NCBI GenBank assembly: GCA_022072025.1
Contig: JAJVIP010000014.1
Span: forward strand, 39,149-103,148
Source of the DNA: Elusimicrobiota bacterium
GTDB taxonomy: Bacteria > Elusimicrobiota > Elusimicrobia > F11
DNA length: 64,000 nt
Direction of reading: 5' to 3'
Both the position numbers and the translations under genes were made by a program. Of the stretch, positions 42,432 through 49,743 are shown in pieces (position 1 is the first letter of the stretch; every line of letters begins with the position of its first letter). Under the pieces are notes generated by a model. The model ran no database searches and was not told the DNA's origin. It saw only the letters and a list, made by a program, of their open reading frames with translations.

Positions 42432-44372
42432 GTGCGTCCTTTTTTCATTTCCATTTTATTTTTCGGGATCCTATCAGCGGGGTCTTTTGCTTTGTCTGTC
42501 CGGGCAGAAGACCGCGTTGGAGACATGATGGAGCGTTTGATCCATCAGGCTCAAGAAAAAAATTTAAGTAAACATCCCCAATGGCGGGCTTTGCTCCATT
42601 TCCGTTCTCAATATTTTGGAAAAGATCAGAGCGATATTGACGGGCCGAATTTTTTCCTTTCATCCCAAGGAAAAACTGATGCTCAAGCCGAACTCGAAGC
42701 CACACTTGGGTCCTTTTTTGAACCGATTCCACAAGACCTCGAGAAACAACATCCCCGCTGTAAATATCCGGCGCGATATGCGTGGTTGAATGAACAACTT
42801 AACTTGGATTCTTCATTACCCCCGCTGGTGTGTGAAAGATTTCAGTCCTGGAGAAAAAAACTGAATCCGGGTTCCTTGTCTTTGGTGTTTTCCAGTTATT
42901 ACCTGAATAATCCTGCCTCCATGTATGGACACACGTTCTTGCGTGTTGGAAAGAAAAACGATCAGGAGAGCGGGGATATTGTTGCCACGCCATTGCTTGA
43001 TTATACGGTCAATTTTGCCGCTCGAACAAACACCAAAAATGGCATCGCGTTCGCTGTGCGGGGCTTAATGGGAGGATACCCCGGCGACTTCACGTCCCTT
43101 CCTTATTATATGAAGGTACAGCAGTACAACAATTTGGAATCACGCGACTTGTGGGAGTACACCTTAAATATTTCAACGGATGGAGTGGAGCGACTGGTGG
43201 CACACCTTTGGGAAATGGGACCCACCACCATTGCGTATTATTTCCTTAATAAAAACTGTTCCTATCAACTCTTGCCCATGTTGGAGGTGGCCGACCCTAC
43301 ACTCCGTTTGTCATCGTCTTTTCGATTTCGAGCGATTCCAGTCGACACTCTCAATAAAGTGATGGATCAAAAAGGGTTGGTCACAGGGGTTGTGTATCGC
43401 CCGTCGGCTTTGCAAAAAATGATCGCGGCCCGGGATCGCTTGTCCTCCGATGAAAAAAAATTGGCATGGAACCTGGCCACCCAAAATTCGGAAAGTGATG
43501 CGTTGGTTTTGAAGAAATTCTCAGTTGACCGGAAAAAAATGATTTTGGCCGCGGCCTATGATTTATTGCGATATCGATCAGGTTATTACCGAAATCAGCC
43601 CACGGAAGTTCAAGAGCGCGAACATCGATTGTTACTGCTCTTGAATTCTCTTCCACCGGATATTTCAATGGTTCCTCCTGCCATCCCCAAGCCAACCGCG
43701 CCCCATGAGGGACATAAGACGGGACGCGTGGGATTGGCTTTGGGTTTGGACCGTGAGACGGCTTTCCAGGAAATTGTGTTGAGAGGGGCCCTGCATAATT
43801 TGGAAGAAGATCCCAAGGGGTATGTAAATGGGAGTCAACTTGAAATGCTATCGGCCCGGGTGCGATATGAAAATGACTCATCCCATCTGTTCGTAGAGGA
43901 GGCGCTGGGAATTCATGTGAAATCGTTGGCGCCTTGGGAGGCGTGGGTTCATAAACCTTCTTGGCAATTCAAGATTCAATATGCGCGGGCGAGAGACCTA
44001 GACGAGAATGTTTTGGGAAGTGGTTTCGCGGGTGTGGCGGGTGGATCGGGTGTCACGTTTCGATTTCCATGGATTCAAGAAAGCCTGGTCTATGGTTTGA
44101 TCGAGATGGATGGTTCAATTGGATCTGTTTTTCGGGATGGCTATCGGTTGGGGTTGGGACCTTTGGTTGGATGGGTGGGCGCCATCACCCGTCAATGGAG
44201 GTTTCATGTGTTGGCGGGGTCCATGCGTTACGGAGTTGGAAATATTTCCTCTGCCAACAAACTTCAGATGGTGCAATCTTTCCAATTAAAAAAAGATTTG
44301 GAATTAAGAGGTGTGTATGAGCGCGTTAATCACCACCGGGAAGGACGAGTGGTTCTTCAACAGGGTTTTTAA
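42432..44372 (+). CDS. DUF4105 outer-membrane-associated protein
   Basis: 646 aa from GTG 42432; the in-frame ATG at 42399 falls in the terminator stem. A signal peptide (FFISILFFGILSAGSFA) is followed by the DUF4105 region with SLVFSSYYLNNPASMYGHTFLRV and YYFLNKNCSYQLLPMLE. The C-terminal 200 residues have alternating short strands (LGLALGLDR..., WRFHVLAGSMRYGVGN) like a small beta barrel. The conserved His and Cys positions suggest an enzymatic (papain-like) fold, but this is inference. Its 3' end overlaps the hydrolase gene on the other strand by 47 bp. Confidence 0.82.
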   Translation: MRPFFISILFFGILSAGSFALSVRAEDRVGDMMERLIHQAQEKNLSKHPQWRALLHFRSQYFGKDQSDIDGPNFFLSSQGKTDAQAELEATLGSFFEPIPQDLEKQHPRCKYPARYAWLNEQLNLDSSLPPLVCERFQSWRKKLNPGSLSLVFSSYYLNNPASMYGHTFLRVGKKNDQESGDIVATPLLDYTVNFAARTNTKNGIAFAVRGLMGGYPGDFTSLPYYMKVQQYNNLESRDLWEYTLNISTDGVERLVAHLWEMGPTTIAYYFLNKNCSYQLLPMLEVADPTLRLSSSFRFRAIPVDTLNKVMDQKGLVTGVVYRPSALQKMIAARDRLSSDEKKLAWNLATQNSESDALVLKKFSVDRKKMILAAAYDLLRYRSGYYRNQPTEVQEREHRLLLLLNSLPPDISMVPPAIPKPTAPHEGHKTGRVGLALGLDRETAFQEIVLRGALHNLEEDPKGYVNGSQLEMLSARVRYENDSSHLFVEEALGIHVKSLAPWEAWVHKPSWQFKIQYARARDLDENVLGSGFAGVAGGSGVTFRFPWIQESLVYGLIEMDGSIGSVFRDGYRLGLGPLVGWVGAITRQWRFHVLAGSMRYGVGNISSANKLQMVQSFQLKKDLELRGVYERVNHHREGRVVLQQGF

Positions 44373-45204
44373 TGGCGGATTCAAAGAAATGCGCAATTTT
44401 TTCTTCATATTCCTTCCCCATTTTTGGTCGACATTCCAAGTGATCGGCGCCCTCAATCAGCCACACCTGTTTTGGATTCTTCGCGAAAGGAAACAGTTTT
44501 TCAGTCATCCAAGCGGGAACGATCTTGTCTTCTTTTCCATGAATAAAAAACACTGGGCGCGGAGATATGAGAGCGACGTATCGCCATGGATCATAGGTGG
44601 AACCCAGAAAAAGCGGGAAAAATGGATACAGTGGCCACGTGAGAACTGACTTTTTGAGTGTGGCCCGCGCCATGGATCGATAGGAATAAAATCCCGCCTC
44701 GAGTACAACGGCCTTCACGAGAGGTTCTTTGGCGGCCACAACCGCGGCCACGGCCGCCCCCAGCGATTGACCAAACAACCCCACGCCGGTTTGGGGATCC
44801 CTTAGATTGTCTTGGGCATAACGCACCACGGCGATGCCATCTTCAATGGTTCGAAGAGGAGTCGGTTTGCCTTGGGATCCGCCATATCCTTGGTAGTCGA
44901 AAACCAGTACATCAAATCCGTACTCTGTCAAAAATTGAGAAGCCATGTAATGGCAGGACACGTTTCCAAAATTTCCGTGGCAATGAATGATGGTTCCTTT
45001 AGGGGGGGTATTTGTCTGAAAAAGTATGACACTCAGCGTTTTTCCATTTAAGGATGGGATTTCAAGTAATGTGTAAGGCATTCCGCGTGTGACTGGATCG
45101 GAATAGAGATATTTGTTGGGAAGATAGAAAAACCGGTGGGCGCTACAACTTGAAAAGAGCGGCCCCACGGCCAACAGGAGAATGAGGGTCCAAATTGAGC
45201 TCAT
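44326..45204 (-). CDS. Lipoprotein alpha/beta hydrolase
   Basis: 292 aa from the ATG at 45204 (MSSIWTLILLLAVGPLFSSC), which gives a clean lipoprotein signal with lipobox FSSC; an in-frame start at 45252 would spoil it. IIHCHGNFGN is the oxyanion-hole strand, GLFGQSLGAAVA the nucleophile elbow (G-x-S-x-G with Ser), FFIHGKEDKIVP the Asp site and EGADHLE the catalytic His. Similar to the serine aminopeptidase/BEM46-type family. Substrate unknown; it would act at the membrane surface. Confidence 0.85.
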   Translation of the reverse strand: MSSIWTLILLLAVGPLFSSCSAHRFFYLPNKYLYSDPVTRGMPYTLLEIPSLNGKTLSVILFQTNTPPKGTIIHCHGNFGNVSCHYMASQFLTEYGFDVLVFDYQGYGGSQGKPTPLRTIEDGIAVVRYAQDNLRDPQTGVGLFGQSLGAAVAAVVAAKEPLVKAVVLEAGFYSYRSMARATLKKSVLTWPLYPFFPLFLGSTYDPWRYVALISPRPVFFIHGKEDKIVPAWMTEKLFPFAKNPKQVWLIEGADHLECRPKMGKEYEEKIAHFFESAIKNPVEEPLVLPGGD

Positions 45205-45221
45205 GGAAGTGGGAGAAGTTG

Positions 45222-45230
45222 TGATATAAT
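45222..45230 (+). promoter_or_regulatory. Consensus extended -10 promoter for yggS
   Basis: TGATATAAT (TG, A, TATAAT) is a perfect extended -10 box. The TTG start of yggS at 45240 lies nine bases downstream, near the expected transcription start. Confidence 0.6.
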
Positions 45231-45239
45231 CCCGCGGCT

Positions 45240-45962
45240 TTGTCAACCCCATCTATTGGCGGGTCAACTCCATCCGACCTGCTTCAAGATCGAATCAAAG
45301 AGATTCAGGAAAAAATTCGGCGAGCCGCGGAGAAATCACAGCGCGCGGCTTCGTCGATTTGTTTGTTGGCGGTCACGAAAACGGTGCCGGTGGAGCGTAT
45401 TCGAGAGGCCGTCCGTTTGGGGATCAAAGATTTTGGGGAAAACCGGGTCCAAGAGGCCCTGCTGAAGCGGCCGGAGTTGGAAAAAGATTTTTTGGGAACC
45501 ACGCAGTATTTGATTGGGCAATTGCAAACCAACAAAGTGCGTAAGGCCTTGGAGTTATTTGACGTGATAGAGTCTGTTGACCGAATTAAATTGGTTGAGG
45601 CTCTTGATCGGGTGGCCAGTGAGACGGGGAAAAAGCAGCGGTGTTTGATCGAGATTAAAATTTCATCTGAGGACACCAAAAGTGGTGTTCCCCTTGCTGA
45701 AGCCGAAGAATTTGTTGAGAAAGTCCGTTCCTATAAAAATTTGAAGTTGGAAGGACTGATGACGATTGGCGCGCTGAAGGCCACAACTGAAGAAACCAGG
45801 CAGTCCTTTAGAAGGCTGAATCAATTTTTCAAAACGCACTCTTCTCGGTTTGGTGAGAAACCAATTTTATCAATGGGCATGTCGGATGATTATGAAATCG
45901 CCATTGAAGAAGGCGCCACCCAAATTCGGTTGGGACGGGCCTTGTTTGGAGAACGGTCATGA
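45240..45962 (+). CDS. YggS/YlmE family PLP-binding protein
   Basis: 240-aa PLP homeostasis protein (PLPBP family). LLAVTKTVPVERI holds the PLP lysine, FGENRVQEA and YLIGQLQTNKVRK follow, and LSMGMSDDYEIAIEEGATQIRLG closes the phosphate site. The only possible start near the promoter is TTG at 45240; a leader is almost absent. It overlaps proC by 4 bp, the usual yggS-proC order. It likely buffers PLP for amino-acid enzymes. Confidence 0.94.
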   Translation: MSTPSIGGSTPSDLLQDRIKEIQEKIRRAAEKSQRAASSICLLAVTKTVPVERIREAVRLGIKDFGENRVQEALLKRPELEKDFLGTTQYLIGQLQTNKVRKALELFDVIESVDRIKLVEALDRVASETGKKQRCLIEIKISSEDTKSGVPLAEAEEFVEKVRSYKNLKLEGLMTIGALKATTEETRQSFRRLNQFFKTHSSRFGEKPILSMGMSDDYEIAIEEGATQIRLGRALFGERS

Positions 45963-46783
45963 TTGGATTTATCGGATTTGGACGCATGGGCAGCGCGTTG
46001 GCTCAAGGAGCCCTGGACGCAGGCGTGGCGGTCCCTTCTCAAGTGGTTGTGTTTGACCCAAACCCAGCCATGGGTCGTTTGGCCAAAAAACGAAGAATCC
46101 ATCTCGCGGCCCAGGCTCAGGATGTGGTTGCAAAGTCCGATATCGTTTTTTTATGCGTGAAACCCCAGGTGATGCGCGAGGTGGTGTTGTCCCTCAAACA
46201 AAAGCTTTCATTGGTGGATCGAAAGAAATGTTTTGTCTCAATTGCGGCGGGCATTCCCATCAAAAATTTGGAAACGTGGTTGGGGAAACATGTTTCTGTT
46301 TTTCGAGTCATGCCGAACACGCCGGCTCTTTTAAAAGCGGGCATGAGCGCTATGAGCCGTGGGACGTTCGCAAATAGCGTTCAAGAAAAAAAAGTACTCA
46401 GGATTTTATCGGCCGTGGGCCGGGTTTGTGTTGTCCCTGAAGCAAGCATGAATGCTGTAACCGCCGTGTCCGGTTCGGGCCCGGCCTATGTTTTTTATTT
46501 GGCGGAGGCGTTAATCCAAGCCGCTCAACAGCAAGGTCTTCGCAGCGAAGTGGCCCGAATGTTGGTTCACCAAACCGTGTATGGCGCGGGGCTCATGTTG
46601 GCCAAAAGGCCGGAGGCGGCGGAAGAGTTGCGTCGGCAAGTCACCTCCCCCGGGGGAACAACGGAGGCGGCCATCGCGGTGTTTGAGAACAAGAATTTAA
46701 AGAAAGGTATTCAAGAAGGCGTTCGCCAAGCCACAAGGCGGGCCGCTGAATTGGCAAAAAAAATAAATCGGAGCTTGATATGA
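45959..46783 (+). CDS. proC: Pyrroline-5-carboxylate reductase
   Basis: Last step of proline synthesis, NAD(P)H-dependent. 274 aa. IGFIGFGRMGSALAQGAL is the Rossmann loop, FLCVKPQVM and VFRVMPNTPALLKAGMSAM follow, and the C-terminal VTAVSGSGPAYVFYLAEAL and TSPGGTTEAAIAVFE signatures are complete. ATG overlaps the yggS stop, and its own stop overlaps the YggU gene (ATGA). Confidence 0.96.
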   Translation: MIGFIGFGRMGSALAQGALDAGVAVPSQVVVFDPNPAMGRLAKKRRIHLAAQAQDVVAKSDIVFLCVKPQVMREVVLSLKQKLSLVDRKKCFVSIAAGIPIKNLETWLGKHVSVFRVMPNTPALLKAGMSAMSRGTFANSVQEKKVLRILSAVGRVCVVPEASMNAVTAVSGSGPAYVFYLAEALIQAAQQQGLRSEVARMLVHQTVYGAGLMLAKRPEAAEELRRQVTSPGGTTEAAIAVFENKNLKKGIQEGVRQATRRAAELAKKINRSLI

Positions 46784-47043
46784 TTATTCGTGTTCGTGTT
46801 ATTCCCAATGCAAAACATTCTGAAGTGATGGGCCGTGTGGGCTCCATCGTCCGGGTTCGAATTGCTTCCCCCGCCGTTGAAGGGAAAGCCAATGAAGAAC
46901 TTATTGAATTTTTGGCTGAATTTTTTGGTGTGAAGAAAAATGGCGTGTCTATTCTTCGAGGAGAAAAGGGCAAGGAGAAAACCGTTCAAGTGGAAGGCCG
47001 CCCGGAGCATGAACTCGAAGAAATCATGGACGCCATTCCATAA
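46780..47043 (+). CDS. DUF167 (YggU) family protein
   Basis: 87 aa. VRVIPNAKHSEVMG, VRIASPAVEGKANEELIEFLAEFFGV and ILRGEKGKEKTVQVEG are the family blocks in order. Cytoplasmic, function unknown. The yggS-proC-yggU order is conserved in many bacteria. It overlaps proC by 4 bp. Confidence 0.93.
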   Translation: MIIRVRVIPNAKHSEVMGRVGSIVRVRIASPAVEGKANEELIEFLAEFFGVKKNGVSILRGEKGKEKTVQVEGRPEHELEEIMDAIP

Positions 47044-47098
47044 GTCGGGCCTGGACTGACGTATTGTGGTCCAGAATTTTTTTAAAACAGAGGTAATC

Positions 47099-47419
47099 AT
47101 GTCTAAAAGCACTGTCGATAAATCCAAAGCCGATCTTCCCGTCGAAGCTCTCATGCTCGAATGCGTAAAAGATCGTTATAAAATTTCATACGCCGCATTG
47201 CGTTGGGCGAAAGAATTGAAGAAAAAAGAAAATTTGGCTGAGTCCATCCCCTTGATTATTCCAAGAGCGATGCGCGAAATCCTCACTGGAAAAGTGTCCA
47301 TCAAAGAAGTGGAGAAATTGCCGATGTTGGCGCAGGTCCCTCCGCCGCCAGCGGCTCCTTCTCAACCCACCATTACCCTCAATCCCATTCCTGAAGAAGG
47401 AACCTCCAAAGAGGATTGA
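47099..47419 (+). CDS. rpoZ: RNA polymerase omega subunit
   Basis: 106 aa from the ATG at 47099 behind AGAGGT. VKDRYKISYAALRWAKELKK and RAMREILTGKVSIKEVE match the omega core; the initial MSKSTVDKSKADLPVEAL replaces the usual short lead. The Pro-rich tail PPPPAAPSQPTITLNP is not conserved. Position just before coaC-coaB-priA, as in many bacteria, supports the call. Confidence 0.85.
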   Translation: MSKSTVDKSKADLPVEALMLECVKDRYKISYAALRWAKELKKKENLAESIPLIIPRAMREILTGKVSIKEVEKLPMLAQVPPPPAAPSQPTITLNPIPEEGTSKED

Positions 47420-47422
47420 AGC

Positions 47423-47968
47423 GTGGCCACCTCCGGTCGACGTATTTTGGTGGGGGTCTCGGGCAGCATTGCCGCTGTCAAAACACCTGAACTCGTCCGT
47501 CTCTTGGTGGACAAGGAATTTGATGTTCAGTGCGTGATGACCAAAGGAGCCAAAGAGTTTGCCTCCTCCTTGGCTTTGGCGACCTTTAGCTCTCATCCAG
47601 TTGTTGAAGATATTTTCGGTTCCGAAGCCTTTTCTTTGCCGCACATTGTTCATTCCGAAAAGGCGGACTTGTTTGTGGTGGCGCCCGCAACGGCCACCTT
47701 GTTGGGACGTTTCGCAAATGGGTTGGCTGATGACATCGTCAGTCTGTGTTACATCACCACGCGGGCCCCTGTTTTGGTGGCGCCCGCCATGCATCCCAGT
47801 ATGTGGGAACATGCCGCCATTCAAGCCAATGTAAAAACCTTGCGAGACCGAGGTGTTCATTTTGTTGGCCCCACCATGGGCCCTTTGGCCGACAAAACGC
47901 GGGGCGATGGCCGCATGAGTGAACCCGAAAACATTGTTCAAGCCATTGAGAAAATTCTCCCAAATTAA
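47423..47968 (+). CDS. coaC: Phosphopantothenoylcysteine decarboxylase (CoaC part)
   Basis: FMN-dependent decarboxylation in coenzyme A synthesis. 181 aa from GTG 47423. [17 protein letters not shown] is the flavoprotein start, [20 protein letters not shown] carries the active His, and [11 protein letters not shown] is the PxMNxxMW clamp with His for Asn (as I recall, also seen in actinobacterial CoaBC). It ends about where CoaBC fusions switch to CoaB; here a stop and a new start (TTG 47972) separate the two enzymes. Confidence 0.92.
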   Translation: MATSGRRILVGVSGSIAAVKTPELVRLLVDKEFDVQCVMTKGAKEFASSLALATFSSHPVVEDIFGSEAFSLPHIVHSEKADLFVVAPATATLLGRFANGLADDIVSLCYITTRAPVLVAPAMHPSMWEHAAIQANVKTLRDRGVHFVGPTMGPLADKTRGDGRMSEPENIVQAIEKILPN

Positions 47969-47971
47969 TTC

Positions 47972-48868
47972 TTGAAACATCGAGTTCTTATCACAGCGGG
48001 CCCCACACGGGAATGGATGGATCCCGTTCGTTTCATTTCCAATCCCTCCACGGGGTCGATGGGTATCGCTTTGGCCGAGATTCTTCACAAACAAGGTGTC
48101 GACGTCACTCTCATCTTGGGCCCCACGACGCTTCGCCCGGCCGAAAGAATGAAAGTGATTCATGTCGAATCAGCTCTTCAGATGTTGGAGGCCGTCAAAC
48201 GGCATATAAAAAATTCTGATGTCTTTATTTCCACGGCCGCCGTGGGTGATTGGCGTTTTGAACGGACGGCGAAGAACAAAATTAAGAAGAGCTCCCAAAA
48301 AACCATGCAAATCAAACTTGTAAAAAACCCGGATATATTGGCTGAGATCGGACAACTCGTTAAGCCTCGGCCCGGGGCTACTGATACAGTGGACAACTTA
48401 ACTGGAAATATTCAGTTGAATCGAACCAAAAGGACCTGCACAAGGCGCTGTCGCCCCGGCAATTTTTTGGCCGGGGCCCAGGTTTTCCCCATGAAGAAAA
48501 CCTGGATCCCGGCCAGAAAGCATGCCGGGATGACGGCACTAAAATATCCACAGTTGATAGACGATAATGGTCGTTCAACTATATTATTCGGGTTAAAGAC
48601 ACAGGGGGTGGGGAAAACTTCGCCGTTGCTCATTGGGTTCGCGCTGGAAAGCGAAAACCTGAAAAAAAATGCACTTAAAAAATTAAGGGAGAAAAACCTC
48701 GATCTCCTGATTGGAAATGGTGTCGATTCGTTTGGAAGCCCGACCATTCAACCTTTTTGGATTGAAAAAGAAGACGGAGTGAAGGCCCTGCCAAGGATGA
48801 GCAAAGTCAATTTGTCCAAAAAAATTTCAGCCTGGTTGAAAAGTCAATGGAAAAAGAAGAAGTCGTAG
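47972..48868 (+). CDS. coaB: Phosphopantothenate-cysteine ligase with in-frame repeat insertion (CoaB part)
   Basis: 298 aa from TTG 47972. [31 protein letters not shown] and [11 protein letters not shown] are the CoaB domain, and [11 protein letters not shown] should continue directly to a KxxRPLxVGFAxE strand. Instead about 70 residues are inserted ([17 protein letters not shown] through [13 protein letters not shown]), encoded by a palindromic repeat, before [13 protein letters not shown] resumes. [14 protein letters not shown] follows normally. The insertion falls at a surface loop between conserved strands, so activity may survive. Confidence 0.9.
   Translation: MKHRVLITAGPTREWMDPVRFISNPSTGSMGIALAEILHKQGVDVTLILGPTTLRPAERMKVIHVESALQMLEAVKRHIKNSDVFISTAAVGDWRFERTAKNKIKKSSQKTMQIKLVKNPDILAEIGQLVKPRPGATDTVDNLTGNIQLNRTKRTCTRRCRPGNFLAGAQVFPMKKTWIPARKHAGMTALKYPQLIDDNGRSTILFGLKTQGVGKTSPLLIGFALESENLKKNALKKLREKNLDLLIGNGVDSFGSPTIQPFWIEKEDGVKALPRMSKVNLSKKISAWLKSQWKKKKS
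48397..48597. repeat. Palindromic repeat inside coaB
   Basis: Outer arms near GAAATATTCAGTTGAA (48405-48420) and TTCAACTATATTATTC (48574-48589), inner arms CTGTCGCCCCGGCA and TGCCGGGATGACGG, and the middle arms GGCCGGGGCCCAGGTTTTCC and AAAACCTGGATCCCGGCC. It matches the element at 17188-17367 along its length, with about 20 extra bases after the left outer arm. Confidence 0.85.
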
Positions 48869-49743
48869 AGCTGATTAAAGATTTCAAGGCCCACTTGGAA
48901 GATACGGAGGGAGAGTTGGCCTATTGGGGGGAGCGGATTGATCTAATACAAACGAATGAAATAAAGATACAAAATCGTCGTCCCGGCACGCTTCTTGGCC
49001 GTACCGATACATTGATAAGCATAATGCCGGTACGTACCGACCAAGATCATTATGGAACAGTACGGGACCCAGGTTCTGATGGCGACGAAAACCTGGACCC
49101 CGGCCAAAGGCTTGCCGGGGCGACAGCGTCTAATGAGGAAGACCCGGCGTCGCGTTTGGAAATTTTACGAACGGAAACCATCGGCGACTGCCATTTGTGT
49201 CCGTTGGGAGACACGCGCGTCAAATTGGTCTTTGGGGTGGGAAATCCAGCGGCCAAGGTGATGTTCATCGGCGAAGGGCCGGGTTACGACGAAGACCGCA
49301 AGGGCGAACCGTTTGTTGGAAAAGCGGGACAATTGCTCGATAAGATCATGGGGGCCATCGGACTGGACCGGACCCAGGTGTACATCGCCAACATGGTCAA
49401 ATGTCATCCGATGAAAGACGCCGCGCAACCCGAACTTCGGGGAAACGACCGTCCCCCCACTCCCGAAGAAATGGATAAGTGCCATCCGTTTCTGTTGGAA
49501 CAAATCCGCATTATTCACCCCAAAATTATTGTGACTCTCGGGGGTGTTTCAAGCAAAGCTCTTTTAAATACCACCCAAGGCATCACCGCTCTTCGCGGCC
49601 AGCTGTTTGATTTTAAGATTGATGACCATCTTCCCTCCATCAAAGTCCTCCCCACCTTCCATCCCGCGGCGCTTTTGCGGGACGAGTCTCTAAAGAAATG
49701 GGTCTGGGAGGACATGAAACTGTTGCGCAGCCTCCTAACATGA
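48847..49743 (+). CDS. Family-4-like uracil-DNA glycosylase with in-frame repeat insertion
   Basis: 298 aa. The core from GDCHLCPLGDTRVKLVFGVG, then VMFIGEGPGYDEDRKGEPFVGKAG and LPTFHPAALLRD, is a 4Fe-4S type UDG (cysteines at CHLC and later). Before it, residues about 44-93 (RRPGTLLGRTDTL through QRLAGATAS) are encoded by a palindromic repeat in frame, in the linker between a short acidic N-terminal helix and the catalytic domain. The core is uninterrupted, so the enzyme is probably active. ATG 48847 overlaps coaB by 22 bp; the stop overlaps priA (ATGA). Confidence 0.92.
   Translation: MEKEEVVELIKDFKAHLEDTEGELAYWGERIDLIQTNEIKIQNRRPGTLLGRTDTLISIMPVRTDQDHYGTVRDPGSDGDENLDPGQRLAGATASNEEDPASRLEILRTETIGDCHLCPLGDTRVKLVFGVGNPAAKVMFIGEGPGYDEDRKGEPFVGKAGQLLDKIMGAIGLDRTQVYIANMVKCHPMKDAAQPELRGNDRPPTPEEMDKCHPFLLEQIRIIHPKIIVTLGGVSSKALLNTTQGITALRGQLFDFKIDDHLPSIKVLPTFHPAALLRDESLKKWVWEDMKLLRSLLT
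48976..49125. repeat. Palindromic repeat inside the uracil-DNA glycosylase gene
   Basis: Left end CGTCGTCCCGGCACGCTTC, right end TTGCCGGGGCGACAG. The segment is 150 bp as drawn, an exact multiple of three. GTACCG...CGGTACGTACCG bounds the nested unit also found, in reverse orientation, at 38075-38138. Confidence 0.85.

Noticed and set aside
47186-48163. 325-codon open frame on the minus strand
   Set aside because: It is antisense to rpoZ, coaC and coaB, which have clear family motifs; its translation is His/Gly/Arg-rich without domains.
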